Of a stretch of DNA of 64,000 nt, positions 34,213 to 42,116 are shown piece by piece; within the stretch, counting starts at the first letter, position 1; the number at the start of each line of letters is the position of its first letter. The DNA is from CAYOZN01 sp964408455 (lineage in GTDB: Bacteria; Planctomycetota; Phycisphaerae; UBA1845; UTPLA1). The translations under genes were made by a program, and so were the position numbers. Below the pieces are notes generated by a model. It saw only the letters and a list, made by a program, of their open reading frames with translations. It did no database searches and had not been told where the DNA came from. The stretch is taken from positions 62,001 through 126,000 of the forward strand of contig CAYOZN010000003.1 of assembly GCA_964408455.1 (NCBI GenBank), given 5' to 3'.

Positions 34213-34628
34213 ATCATCAGTGTAGACTGAGGCGCATCGGACGGCGCGGCGTCGCCAGCGGGAATTTGGCCCACTTCCAAATCGCCGGCGGCGTGAACCA
34301 GGGCGGGTTCCACAACGTTAAATATCGGTCGCGACGCGCGGCGCTGTCGGGCCGCGCGAGGCGGCGATTCAACCTCGAATCGACGCCGGCGATGCTTCCC
34401 TGCCACGGTCGTTACAATCGCACCCGGCACGGGCCAGCGCGGCTTTGCACGGCGCGCCCTGCAATTGCTCGCCTCACCGCCAGTTACGACAACCTGCATT
34501 CAGACCGTGCCGTTCGCGCCGTACGGCATGGCCGTTGCTCAGGCGGAATACAACGGCGATGCCGGCGGTGCCCGGTCGTGACTTGCCCGGCCCACTTGCT
34601 CAAAGCACGCCCAGGGGGGACTGCTGCG
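34213..34628. other. Intergenic region, nothing recognised
   Basis: 416 bp between the divergent TMTC-like gene and the coiled-coil gene. A TACAAT occurs at 34413-34418 but is far from any start. Confidence 0.35.
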
Positions 34629-34892
34629 ATGGATGAGACATCATTCCAGAAAAAACTTGCCGAGTTGGTCAAGGAAATCGGCAACCTGCCGGAAGAAGAC
34701 CGCACCAAGCTCGAGTCGCTCGCCGAGCAGAGCAAGGAGCGCCACGCCAAGCTCAAGCAGACCGTGAGCAGTCTTCAGGAATCGCTCGACTATCTGCGCC
34801 TCTCCGTCAAATACCTCCTGTTCGATCTTGAGGCCACCCGCCGCGAGAATGGCTACCTGCGAAAGATGCTCGAGGAACAGTCCGACCAGTAA
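34629..34892 (+). CDS. Small coiled-coil protein, 87 residues
   Basis: A short, highly charged helical protein: ELVKEIGNLPEEDRTKLESL, then HAKLKQTVSSLQESLDYLRL and VKYLLFDLEATRRENGYLRK. Heptad spacing of Leu and Ile suggests a coiled coil over most of its length. There is no known domain. The start at 34629 follows a GGGGGGA. The pattern (SLDYLRL... KYLLFDLEATRREN) is one I associate with a small family in Planctomycetota, but I cannot confirm this here. It lies upstream of gatB, separated by about 400 bp of repeats. Confidence 0.65.
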   Translation: MDETSFQKKLAELVKEIGNLPEEDRTKLESLAEQSKERHAKLKQTVSSLQESLDYLRLSVKYLLFDLEATRRENGYLRKMLEEQSDQ

Positions 34893-34901
34893 TGTCTGTG
34901 A

Positions 34902-35007
34902 CACCGGTTGCCAGCCGGTGACCCCGCGTGACACTGGTTTCCTGTGGCACCGGTTTCCAACCGGTGAATCAAAAAAGACTTTCACCACCGGCTCGCCCCG
35001 CCGGTGG
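34902..35007. repeat. Three CACCGG/CCGGTG palindromes
   Basis: CACCGGTTGCCAGCCGGTG (34902-34920), CACCGGTTTCCAACCGGTG (34948-34966) and CCACCGGC-N7-GCCGGTGG (34985-35007). They follow the coiled-coil gene directly. The same family recurs at 40088-40106 and 40156-40174. Confidence 0.9.
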
Positions 35008-35115
35008 ATGCATGACTGAAGCACTCTCTTCCACTCAATACCTGCTCTAATGCCCTTGAGACAGGCCGTTCAGGACGAACGGCCTGTTTCGCTTTTACAT
35101 TGCCGCGCCCAAACG

Positions 35116-35183
35116 CCGCGAGCCGAATCGTATCCCCGCGAGCCGGACCGTATCCCCGCGAGCCGGTCCCGGCGCGCCGGGAC
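35116..35183. repeat. Three 20-bp direct units and an 18-bp palindrome
   Basis: CCGCGAGCCG occurs at 35116, 35136 and 35156, exactly 20 bp apart, with CGTATCC between copies. The last runs into GTCCCGGCGCGCCGGGAC (35166-35183), a perfect palindrome. Confidence 0.9.
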
Positions 35184-35262
35184 GGTCCGGCGCCCGCGCT
35201 TCGTGAGCGCACTCCCGCTCTAACAATCCCAACAATCCTGTTAACTCAAACGAACCCAACTC

Positions 35263-35289
35263 ATCCTGTCCATCCTGTCCATCCATGTT
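35263..35289. repeat. 9-mer repeat ATCCTGTCC upstream of gatB
   Basis: ATCCTGTCC, ATCCTGTCC, ATCCATGTT. Related 9-mer runs are at 40376-40393 and 41191-41217. Confidence 0.85.
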
Positions 35290-35294
35290 AAACT
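35289..35294 (+). promoter_or_regulatory. -10-like box TAAACT for gatB
   Basis: TAAACT immediately follows the 9-mer run and ends 7 nt before the GTG start of gatB. There is no Shine-Dalgarno, which fits a leaderless start. Confidence 0.45.
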
Positions 35295-35301
35295 CACAAC
35301 C

Positions 35302-36834
35302 GTGACAGACCTCCGAACCCGACCCATCATCGGCCTCGAGATTCACGTGCAGTTGGACACGCGCACCAAGCTCTTCTGCCCCTGCGCGCTCGAATTCGCC
35401 GCGCCTCCCAACAGCCGCGTCTGTCCCGTCTGCGGCGGCATGCCGGGGGCACTGCCGGTCATGAATCGCCGAGCATGCGACTTTGCCATCCGCGCCGGAC
35501 TTGCCCTCGGATGCCGGGTCGCCTCATTCAGCAAGTGGGACCGCAAGAGCTACTACTACCCCGACATGCCGAAGAACTACCAGATCAGCCAGTACGATCT
35601 GCCGCTCTCGGCCGACGGCGTATTCGAAATCCCGCTCGCCGACGGCACGCTGAAGCGCGTCGGCATCATCCGCGCACACCTGGAGGAGGACGCCGGTAAG
35701 AACCTGCACGAAGGGCTCGACCATACGCGCGTCGACCTCAACCGCGCCGGCACCCCGCTGCTCGAGATCGTCACCATGCCCGATCTCGCCAGCGCCGAGG
35801 AGGCACGCATCTTTTGCGTCGAACTTCAGCGGCTGGTGCGCTATCTCGGCATCTCCAGCGCCGACATGCAGAAGGGTCAGATGCGCTTCGAGCCCAACGT
35901 GAATGTCGCCATCACCCAGGACGGTCGCGAATACCGCACGCCCATCAGCGAGATCAAGAACCTCAACAGCTTTCGCAGCGTCCGGCTGGCCATTGACTAC
36001 GAGATCAACCGACAGATTGCCGAGTGGCAGTCGAATCACGACTACACCCTGGAGAACGTCGGCAAGCTCAACTTCGGCTGGAACGATGCCCGCGAGATCA
36101 CCGAATTTCAGCGCGGAAAGGAAGAATCGCACGACTATCGATACTTCCCCGATCCCGACCTCCTCCCGGTCACCACCACCAGCGAACAGTTGGCCCTGAT
36201 GCGTGAGGAGATCGGCGAACTGCCCATCGCCCGCCGCCGCCGGTACATGAAGGATTTCGGCCTGACGGACAACGATTGCGACATCGTTCTTGCCGACCGG
36301 GAGACGGCCCGGCTGTTCGAGTACGCGGTGAGCGACGGCGCGGACATCGGCGTGCTGACGCGCCAGTTTGTCGGCCTCTGGAACAACCTGTCCGCCGCGG
36401 CGGGTCAGTCGATCGGCCATCTCGGCCTGCCGGCGCAAAATTTCTCAGATCTCGCCAAGCTGGTCACCGGCGGCGCCGTCAGTGCCAGCGCCGCGTCACA
36501 AATCGCCGAACACCTGTATCGGCACCGCGCCGGCCCCACTGCATCGGGCGACGCCGGCAACGCGCCGGCATCTACCGGCGAACTCACGCCCGCCGACGCC
36601 GCCCGCGCCCTCGGCCTCATCCAGGAACGCGACGAATCCGCCCTGCTCGCCTGGATTGACGGGGCCTTCGCCGCAAACCCCCAGGCCGTGCAGGATGCCC
36701 TCGCCAATCCAAAGAAAACCCAGGCCGCCGTCGGCTTCCTTCGCGGACAGGTCATGAAGCTCTCAAAGGGCAAGGCCGATCCGAAACTCGCCGGCGAACT
36801 CATCGAAAAAAAGCTCGCCGAGTCGCGGCATTGA
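35302..36834 (+). CDS. gatB: Aspartyl/glutamyl-tRNA amidotransferase subunit B
   Basis: A 510-residue subunit of GatCAB, which amidates misacylated Glu-tRNA(Gln) and/or Asp-tRNA(Asn). Signatures are GLEIHVQLDTRTKLFCPC, NSRVCPVCGGMPGALPVMN, KSYYYPDMPKNYQISQYD, LEEDAGKNLHE, DLNRAGTPLLEIVTMPDL and RFEPNVNVAITQDG. The C-terminal YqeY-like tail (from about residue 410) ends KGKADPKLAGELIEKKLAES. It starts with GTG. gatA and gatC are not adjacent. Its presence implies that the single tRNA-Gln at 55708 may be charged through the indirect pathway. Confidence 0.95.
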   Translation: MTDLRTRPIIGLEIHVQLDTRTKLFCPCALEFAAPPNSRVCPVCGGMPGALPVMNRRACDFAIRAGLALGCRVASFSKWDRKSYYYPDMPKNYQISQYDLPLSADGVFEIPLADGTLKRVGIIRAHLEEDAGKNLHEGLDHTRVDLNRAGTPLLEIVTMPDLASAEEARIFCVELQRLVRYLGISSADMQKGQMRFEPNVNVAITQDGREYRTPISEIKNLNSFRSVRLAIDYEINRQIAEWQSNHDYTLENVGKLNFGWNDAREITEFQRGKEESHDYRYFPDPDLLPVTTTSEQLALMREEIGELPIARRRRYMKDFGLTDNDCDIVLADRETARLFEYAVSDGADIGVLTRQFVGLWNNLSAAAGQSIGHLGLPAQNFSDLAKLVTGGAVSASAASQIAEHLYRHRAGPTASGDAGNAPASTGELTPADAARALGLIQERDESALLAWIDGAFAANPQAVQDALANPKKTQAAVGFLRGQVMKLSKGKADPKLAGELIEKKLAESRH

Positions 36835-36930
36835 CTCAGAGCCGGCCAACATTTCAGAGCCGGCCCTTCCCCCGGGCCGGACCGCGAAAACCAGTCGCAT
36901 CGTCCAAAATCGCAAGCCAAACGCGTCTGC

Positions 36931-36962
36931 ATTTTGCATTTCGCATTCAGCATTCAACATTT
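36931..36962. repeat. CATTnnn heptamer repeat
   Basis: CATTTTG, CATTTCG, CATTCAG, CATTCAA, CATTT. It lies just upstream of the DUF4870 gene and is the same family as the inverted element inside the FAD oxidase gene. Confidence 0.9.
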
Positions 36963-36968
36963 CTCTCA

Positions 36969-36974
36969 TATACT
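36969..36974 (+). promoter_or_regulatory. -10-like box TATACT for the DUF4870 gene
   Basis: TATACT, 8 nt before the ATG at 36983, directly after the heptamer repeat and with no Shine-Dalgarno. Confidence 0.45.
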
Positions 36975-36982
36975 CCCGCATC

Positions 36983-37378
36983 ATGTACGAACCCCCCCGT
37001 CCCTCTCCCGTCGACCTCCCCCTCACTCAGCAGCAGAAAAACTGGGCCATGCTCGGCCACCTCGCCGGTCTCTCCTTCCTGACCGTTCCATTCGGCAACA
37101 TCGTCGGCCCCCTGCTCATCTGGCAGATCAAGCGAAAGGAACTCGGCGAATTCGTCGGCGCCTCCGCCCGCGAGGCGCTCAACTTTCAATTCACCTTTCT
37201 CGTCTGTGTCGCCTTCGCCTGCTCGCTGATGATCCTGCCCGTTGCCGGCATCGATCGATTCGCGTGGATGCTGCTCATACTCCTCTGCCTCGCCAACGTC
37301 TATTTCTGCATCATGGCCACGCTGACCAGCAATGAGGGCGAGGTCTATCGATATCCCTTCGCGTTCCGGCCGTTTTAA
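36983..37378 (+). CDS. DUF4870 (Tic20-like) small membrane protein
   Basis: A 131-residue protein with a polar, Pro-rich N-terminus and about three to four membrane helices. QKNWAMLGHLAGLSFLTVPF, GPLLIWQIKRKE and EALNFQFTF are the family markers of DUF4870. Function is unknown; homologues are widespread and often lie near stress or envelope genes. It is the next gene after gatB but has its own -10 box. Confidence 0.8.
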   Translation: MYEPPRPSPVDLPLTQQQKNWAMLGHLAGLSFLTVPFGNIVGPLLIWQIKRKELGEFVGASAREALNFQFTFLVCVAFACSLMILPVAGIDRFAWMLLILLCLANVYFCIMATLTSNEGEVYRYPFAFRPF

Positions 37379-37535
37379 CAATCAGATGCTCGCTGGCAGC
37401 AAAGAGATCGAAGCCGGGATGCATCCCCGGGGCCGTTGCTCGTTTGGCCGGGTGCGCATCGTGGGCCCTCGCAATCGGGATGGTTCAGTAGAAGGCAATG
37501 AGCCATGCCGGTGCCCTCACAGAACAACGGGGGAT

Positions 37536-37991
37536 TCAAGGCTTCAAGTGCGGGTGATTCGCCGCAATCCACGCTTCGACGAGCAGATCGAGTTCTTTGG
37601 TCTTCTTCAGGAGTTCGTCCGCTTCCGTCTGTGTGACAACGTTTGCGGCTTCGTAGCTGAGTTCATTTCGCTTTACGCGGCACTCGTCGAGGTAATCCGC
37701 CAGGGCATCAACTCCGGATCCCAATGCCGCCCGGAGTGCCAGAAAGGTGTTGTAGTGCCCGCCTCCACGGTGGCGGATGCGATAACCGGCTGCCGCGGCG
37801 GCCATGACTGCCAGCGTGCGCGCGGCGTTGTAGACAAGTGCGAATTTGTTGTCGGGAAAGAGCGGCAGCGATGCATCCGTCAGGCAGCGGGCGACAATTG
37901 CGCGCAGCTCATCGATGTCGGCCTTCGCCGCGGTCGCCGCTTCGACTCTGTTTTCCCTTAAGAGCTGCTGCCAGTTCACGCTCGGACCCAA
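37536..37991 (-). CDS. HEPN-domain protein of a HEPN-MNT module
   Basis: A 151-residue helical protein of the HEPN superfamily (SAV_6107-like): ADIDELRAIVARCLTDA, NKFALVYNAARTLAVMAAAA and ECRVKRNELSYEA. The usual RNase motif Rx4-6H is altered: after RN the sequence is ELSY, with Tyr where His is expected, so nuclease activity is uncertain. Initiation is TTG at 37991 or GTG at 37979. It overlaps the 3' end of the nucleotidyltransferase gene by 83 bp, so expression is tightly coupled. In this class of toxin-antitoxin pair, the HEPN partner is the toxin and the MNT enzyme neutralises it by AMPylation. Confidence 0.75.
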   Translation of the reverse strand: MGPSVNWQQLLRENRVEAATAAKADIDELRAIVARCLTDASLPLFPDNKFALVYNAARTLAVMAAAAAGYRIRHRGGGHYNTFLALRAALGSGVDALADYLDECRVKRNELSYEAANVVTQTEADELLKKTKELDLLVEAWIAANHPHLKP

Positions 37992-38553
37992 AAATGAAGA
38001 GCTTGTCCTTGTCCAGCACCCCGCGGTGGAAACCGTGGCCCGTTTCTAGCCTCTGTTTGAACTCGGCCGTCGAATAGACGGTCGCGTTCACCTCGCGGGC
38101 AAGTCGCCGTGCGGCCGTGCGCACGGCCGCCGACACTTCCGACGGCCGTGCATCGCCGATGACCATGAGGTCAACGTCGCTGCCGGACTGTTCGCGCCCG
38201 CTGGCGACCGAACCATAGATGAACGCCCAGCGAATACGGGGCGCCAGCGGACCGACCAGTTCGCGAAGCACGTCGACCAAACCGGCGGTCTTGACGATCA
38301 GGCCCCGCAACTCGGGCATGAACGGACAGTCGGAATCGGGCTGATAGTACACCCGGTTGCCGTCGCGACGGCGTGTCAGTATGCCCGCGGATACCAGGGC
38401 CGCAAGTTCCCTCTGAAGGCTTGACGGTGATAACCGGAGATGCTTCGCCAGGTCCGCCAGGTACCAGGCTCGCTCGGGTCGGGGAAGGAGGGCGGCGAGG
38501 ATGGCCTGGCGGGTCTTTGGAAAAAGTGCGTCGAGCGGGCGAAAGTTACGCAT
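37909..38553 (-). CDS. MNT nucleotidyltransferase with N-terminal winged helix (HEPN partner, antitoxin-like)
   Basis: A 214-residue protein: an ArsR-like winged helix (about 5-75, LADLAKHLRLSPSSLQRELA) fused to a minimal nucleotidyltransferase (about 90-200). The active-site pattern GS-x10-DxD is intact (GSVASGREQSGSDVDLMVIG). The HTH suggests it also represses its own promoter. The ATG at 38553 is only 7 nt after a TATTAT -10 box, so the mRNA should be leaderless. The order wHTH-MNT then HEPN is a known arrangement in prokaryotic defence and TA loci. Confidence 0.85.
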   Translation of the reverse strand: MRNFRPLDALFPKTRQAILAALLPRPERAWYLADLAKHLRLSPSSLQRELAALVSAGILTRRRDGNRVYYQPDSDCPFMPELRGLIVKTAGLVDVLRELVGPLAPRIRWAFIYGSVASGREQSGSDVDLMVIGDARPSEVSAAVRTAARRLAREVNATVYSTAEFKQRLETGHGFHRGVLDKDKLFIFGSERELAAALKGKQSRSGDRGEGRHR

Positions 38554-38609
38554 ATCGCGTATAATACTACGTAATTTGCGTTGTGTCAACGCAGATGTGC
38601 TCGTATAAT
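38551..38609. promoter_or_regulatory. Overlapping divergent promoters for the HEPN-MNT module and POT transporter
   Basis: Minus strand: TTGACA (38584-38589), 17 bp, TATTAT (38561-38566), then 7 nt to the MNT ATG. Plus strand: TTGTGT (38581-38586), 17 bp, TATAAT (38604-38609), then 6 nt to the transporter ATG at 38616. The two -35 boxes overlap, so the promoters should exclude each other, and both transcripts should be leaderless. Confidence 0.8.
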
Positions 38610-38615
38610 GCCCCC

Positions 38616-40046
38616 ATGTCGCAACCTCCCGCTTCTCCGCCGCCGGCCGATTATGCCACCGTCGGGCCGCGCCTCAGCTGGCGATTTCCCGCCACCTTCT
38701 GGGTCGCCAACATCGCCGAGCTCCTGGAACGCGCCGCCTTCTACGGCATGTTCATCGCGCTCTCGCTCTATCTCTCCCGTGTCGTCGGCTTCACCGACGT
38801 CCAGGCCGGATGGGTCAGCGCCTGTTTCAGCTTCCTGCTCTACCTATTGCCGCCCTTCATGGGCACACTGGCCGATACCATCACCTTCCGCCGTGCCCTG
38901 ATCCTGGCATTCATGCTCCTCACCGTTGGCTATGCCGCGCTCGGCTTCATGCCGGCCAGGCCCGTCGTACTCTCGTCCCTTCTGTTCATTGCCGCCGGCG
39001 GCGCCATCGTCAAGCCCGTCATCCTCGGCACTGCCGCCAAGTGCTCCGACACGCTCCACCGCGCCCGCGCCTTCTCCATCTTCTACTTCATGGTCAACTT
39101 GGGCGCATTCAGCGGCAAGACCATCGCCGCCCCGCTCCGCACCGGCTTTGACATGCCTTTCTACGGCCGCCTGGAGCTTGGACTGGTCTACATCAACTAC
39201 TATGCCGCGCTCATGGCACTGCTCGCGGTCATCCTTGTCGCCGTCGCCTATCGCAACCCCGATGTGGAAGGCGCCGGTCGACCCTTCGGCGATGTGCTTG
39301 CCAGCTTCCTCCGCGTCCTGTCCAACGGCCGCTTCATGCTGCTTATCCTCATCGTCGCCGGCTTCTGGATGATCCAGGGACAGCTCTACGCCAGCATGCC
39401 CAAGTACACCCTCCGCATGGTCGGCGAGCACGCCAGGCCCGAGTGGCTCGCCAATATCAATCCCTTTATCGTCGTTCTTTGTGTCGTCCCGGTGACACAC
39501 CTGGTGCGCCGCTGGAAGCCGGAAAACTCCATCGCCATCGCCCTGGCACTCGCGCCCCTCAGCGCCGCCGCCATCGGCCTCGGACCATTCCTGCAGGACC
39601 GGACCGGCAGCGAAGTCTCCTTCGGCCTCTTCACCCTCCACCCTTTCACCGTGGCCCTCTGCCTCGGCATCGCCCTTCAGGGCTTTGCCGAGTGCTTCCT
39701 CGCGCCCAAGTTCATGGAATATGCCTCCGCCCAGGCGCCCCGCGGTGAGGAAGGTCTCTACATGGGCTTCCAGAACCTCCCGGTCGCCATCTCCTGGCTC
39801 GTCGGGTTCATCCTCTCCGGCTACCTGCTCGACACCTTCTGCCCCGATCCCGAAAAACTCCGGCTCACCGACCCCATCGCCCATGCCCAGTGGCAGGCCG
39901 CCCTCGATGGCCACGCCGCCATGCCCGCCGCCTACGCCTCCGCCAATTACATCTGGTTCGTCTTCGCCGGTGTCGGCGTCCTTGCGATGGTCGCGCTGCT
40001 CATCTTCAACCGCATCACCAGCCGCATCGATCGCGCTGCCGGCTGA
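38616..40046 (+). CDS. POT/PTR2-family proton-dependent oligopeptide transporter
   Basis: A 476-residue membrane protein with 12 or more helices. The first helix contains FWVANIAELLERAAFYGMFIALSLYLS, the ExxERxxYYG-type motif (here ELLERAAFYG) that couples protons to peptide in POT carriers. GGAIVKPVILGTAAKC resembles the helix 4-5 signature (GGxIKPxV). C-terminal helices include LQGFAECFLAPKFMEYA and EEGLYMGFQNLPVAISWL. It should import di-/tripeptides. It is transcribed divergently from the HEPN-MNT module. Confidence 0.85.
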   Translation: MSQPPASPPPADYATVGPRLSWRFPATFWVANIAELLERAAFYGMFIALSLYLSRVVGFTDVQAGWVSACFSFLLYLLPPFMGTLADTITFRRALILAFMLLTVGYAALGFMPARPVVLSSLLFIAAGGAIVKPVILGTAAKCSDTLHRARAFSIFYFMVNLGAFSGKTIAAPLRTGFDMPFYGRLELGLVYINYYAALMALLAVILVAVAYRNPDVEGAGRPFGDVLASFLRVLSNGRFMLLILIVAGFWMIQGQLYASMPKYTLRMVGEHARPEWLANINPFIVVLCVVPVTHLVRRWKPENSIAIALALAPLSAAAIGLGPFLQDRTGSEVSFGLFTLHPFTVALCLGIALQGFAECFLAPKFMEYASAQAPRGEEGLYMGFQNLPVAISWLVGFILSGYLLDTFCPDPEKLRLTDPIAHAQWQAALDGHAAMPAAYASANYIWFVFAGVGVLAMVALLIFNRITSRIDRAAG

Positions 40047-40087
40047 TCGCCCGATCGCAAAAGCAACGAAGTAAGGCCAAAGTGTGG

Positions 40088-40174
40088 CACCGGCTATCAG
40101 CCGGTGTGCTACGTGTTAACTATCCACGACGGCAGCGAGGTCCGCGCGCGCGTGGCACCGGCTATCAGCCGGTG
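40088..40174. repeat. Two copies of the CACCGGCT-ATC-AGCCGGTG palindrome
   Basis: Identical copies at 40088-40106 and 40156-40174, each in the context GTGG-palindrome-TGCTACG, so the repeat unit is about 30 bp. Confidence 0.92.
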
Positions 40175-40239
40175 TGCTACGCGAATCCCGGACGCGACCG
40201 CCCAATACATCCCGCGCTTCTTCGTCAGGTTTCCAATTC

Positions 40240-40321
40240 GGTCCCGTAGGGACCACCGAAAATAGCCCAGCGTTTCAACGCTGGGTTCGCGACCGCGCGC
40301 AAACCTGAGTCCCGTAGGGAC
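40240..40321. repeat. GTCCCGTAGGGAC palindromes flanking CCCAGCGTT palindrome
   Basis: GGTCCCGTAGGGACC (40240-40254), CCCAGCGTTTCAACGCTGGG (40266-40285) and GTCCCGTAGGGAC (40309-40321). A related TCCCGCAGGGACG lies at 51460-51472 ahead of thyA. Confidence 0.92.
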
Positions 40322-40404
40322 GACTGAGCGTCATCGCCCCCTGTGCACCGATCCAAACCGGCCCCGTATTTGCACATCCTGTCCATCCTGTCTCCCCCCC
40401 CCGC

Positions 40405-40433
40405 TTGATTCCCCCGCCCGCCACCGCTATCTA
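40405..40433 (+). promoter_or_regulatory. Promoter of the SLOG-family gene
   Basis: TTGATT (40405-40410), 17 bp, TATCTA (40428-40433), followed by GGAGGAAAAGGAG before the start. This gene has a normal leader with Shine-Dalgarno, unlike its neighbours. Confidence 0.45.
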
Positions 40434-40466
40434 TCACATCCTCCGGAGGAAAAGGAGAACCACGCC

Positions 40467-41024
40467 ATGCTCCGCAAACCTCAGATCGCCATCATGGGCT
40501 CCAGCGAGGCCGATGATGCCATGCTCCGCCTCGCCGAGCAGGCCGGCCGCGTCGTCGCCCACGTCGGCGCCGCCCTCGTCACCGGCGGTCGCGGCGGCAT
40601 CATGGAGGCCGCTTCGCGTGGCTGTGCCAACGCGGGTGGCACCGTCATCGCCGTCGTTCCCGGCACCGACATGAATAGCGCCAACCCGTATTCGCACTAC
40701 GTCATCCCCACCGGCCTGGGCTGGGCGCGAAACGTCATCACCGGCATCGGCGGCGACGTCATCATCATCATCGGCGGCGCCTCCGGCACGCTGAGCGAGA
40801 TCGCCTTCGCCTGGATGTACGACCGCCCCATCGTCGCCCTGAGCGAGTCGGGCGGCTGGGCGAAAAAGCTGGCCGGTCACGCCGTCGATCACCGCCGCCA
40901 GGATGTCATCATCGACTGCCACGACATGCACCAGCTCGAGCGCATCCTCCGCGAACAGCTTGCCGACATGCACACCACCCGCCCCGCCACCATCCCCTCC
41001 CCCGAAGTCATCAACTCCCGCTGA
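40467..41024 (+). CDS. TIGR00725-like SLOG/Rossmann nucleotide-binding protein
   Basis: A 185-residue protein of the lysine-decarboxylase-like (SLOG) superfamily. QIAIMGSSEADDAMLRLAEQ starts the Rossmann fold, GAALVTGGRGGIMEAASRG and VIIIIGGASGTLSEIAFAW are the paired nucleotide-binding loops, and VVPGTDMNSANPY follows. Family members include cytokinin-activating LOG enzymes and ligand-sensing proteins of defence systems, but this subfamily has no settled function. There is a strong ribosome binding site (GGAGGAAAAGGAG). The gene is monocistronic by spacing. Confidence 0.85.
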   Translation: MLRKPQIAIMGSSEADDAMLRLAEQAGRVVAHVGAALVTGGRGGIMEAASRGCANAGGTVIAVVPGTDMNSANPYSHYVIPTGLGWARNVITGIGGDVIIIIGGASGTLSEIAFAWMYDRPIVALSESGGWAKKLAGHAVDHRRQDVIIDCHDMHQLERILREQLADMHTTRPATIPSPEVINSR

Positions 41025-41034
41025 CGCCGTGCGC

Positions 41035-41115
41035 CACTGATTCAAGCAGTGCGAGAGCCGTGTGCCACTGCTTCAAGCAGTGCGAGAGCCGTGTGCCACT
41101 GCTGTGTCAGCAGTG
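41035..41115. repeat. Three tandem copies of a 31-bp unit with palindromic core
   Basis: CACTGATTCAAGCAGTG (41035-41051), CACTGCTTCAAGCAGTG (41066-41082) and CACTGCTGTGTCAGCAGTG (41097-41115), joined by CGAGAGCCGTGTGC linkers. It lies directly behind the SLOG-family gene. Confidence 0.92.
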
Positions 41116-41190
41116 CGAAGCCCAGGCAAAACACCCTGAGCCATTCCTTCAAACACGACCAAACCCCGGAGCCTTCCAACTCAAATCCTC

Positions 41191-41221
41191 ATCCTGTTTA
41201 TCCTGTCCATCCTGTTAAAAT
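41191..41221. repeat. 9-mer repeat ending in the mtfA -10 box
   Basis: ATCCTGTTT, ATCCTGTCC, ATCCTGTTA (41191-41217). The last unit overlaps TAAAAT (41216-41221), which lies 6 nt before the ATG at 41228. The repeat and promoter are thus one continuous sequence. Confidence 0.75.
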
Positions 41222-41227
41222 ACCCCC

Positions 41228-42046
41228 ATGCCCCTCCGCCGCCTGCTTTCAAGCCTCCTCTCGATCGGCGAACGACGCCGCGAAGCCCGCCGCGCCGAGA
41301 TCACAGCCCAGCCCTTCCCCGCCGAATGGGAGCCCCACCTCCGCCGCGCCGTCCCCCTCGCCCGCTACTGGCCCGACGACATGCAGGCCCGCCACCGCCG
41401 CCTCGTCCAGATCTTCCTCGCCGAAAAGACGATCACCGGCTGCGACGGTCTCGTGGTCGACGACGAAGTCCGCGTCATCCTCGCCGCCGCCGCCTGCGTC
41501 CTGCTCGCCGGCGGCCCGCCGATCGATGTCTTCCCCCTGGCACGAGAAGTCCTCGTCTATCCCGCCGACCTCACGCGAACCGTCGAGGCCATCGCCCCCG
41601 ACGGTCGCCCCTGGCAGATTCGCGATGTCCGCATCGGCGAGGCCTGGCGGCAGGGCCCGGTCCGCTTCAGTTGGCGCAGCGTCATCCAGTCCGTCACCGC
41701 CCCGACGGATGGCGTCAACGTCGTCTATCACGAATTTGCCCACGTCATCGACATGCAGAATGGCGACGCCGACGGAACGCCGCCCTTGCCCGACGGTATC
41801 ACGCCGGACCAGTGGGATGCCGTCATCACCCGCGAATGCAAGGCCCTCTACGACGCCGAACGCACCGGCCGCCGCACACTCTTCGATCCCTACGGCGGTC
41901 AGAGCCCCTCCGAATTCTTCGCCGTCGCCACCGAGACCTTCTTCGAACAACCCCGCCCGATGGCCAAACTCCACCCCGAACTCTACGAACTCTTTCGCGC
42001 ACTCTATTGCGTCGACCCCGCCCGCTGGCCAATGCCGTGGGTATGA
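41228..42046 (+). CDS. mtfA: MtfA-like zinc peptidase
   Basis: A 272-residue M90-family peptidase. The zinc site is VVYHEFAHVIDMQNG (HExxH), with a third ligand likely in SEFFAVATETFFEQP. In E. coli, MtfA binds and inactivates the Mlc repressor of glucose PTS genes and has aminopeptidase activity. Earlier conserved parts are RLVQIFLAEKTITGCDGLVV and VLVYP. Length fits (E. coli 265). No PTS gene is nearby, so the regulatory target may differ. The -10 box 6 nt before the start implies a leaderless mRNA. Confidence 0.88.
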   Translation: MPLRRLLSSLLSIGERRREARRAEITAQPFPAEWEPHLRRAVPLARYWPDDMQARHRRLVQIFLAEKTITGCDGLVVDDEVRVILAAAACVLLAGGPPIDVFPLAREVLVYPADLTRTVEAIAPDGRPWQIRDVRIGEAWRQGPVRFSWRSVIQSVTAPTDGVNVVYHEFAHVIDMQNGDADGTPPLPDGITPDQWDAVITRECKALYDAERTGRRTLFDPYGGQSPSEFFAVATETFFEQPRPMAKLHPELYELFRALYCVDPARWPMPWV

Positions 42047-42116
42047 AGTTCGGGGTGGGCACTGCACACCAATCATTCAAGGTAGATCAAATTCGACGAT
42101 CTGGATCCGCTGCGCA

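Larger units (their letters stand above)
34893..35301. other. Repeat-filled intergenic region upstream of gatB
   Basis: 409 bp with no gene, holding three CACCGG-type palindromes (34902-35007), three 20-bp direct units (35116-35175), an 18-bp palindrome (35166-35183), a 9-mer repeat (35263-35289) and a gatB -10 box. Confidence 0.8.
40047..40466. other. Repeat-filled intergenic region with a promoter at its end
   Basis: 420 bp with no gene. It holds two CACCGGCT palindromes, GGTCCC/GGGACC and CCCAGCGTT palindromes, a 9-mer run (40376-40393), and TTGATT-17-TATCTA (40405-40433) ahead of the next gene. Confidence 0.75.

Noticed and set aside
41035..41115. CRISPR-like triplet of 31-bp units
   Set aside because: The palindromic core and linkers are both repeated, there are no unique spacers and no cas genes; it is a tandem palindromic repeat.
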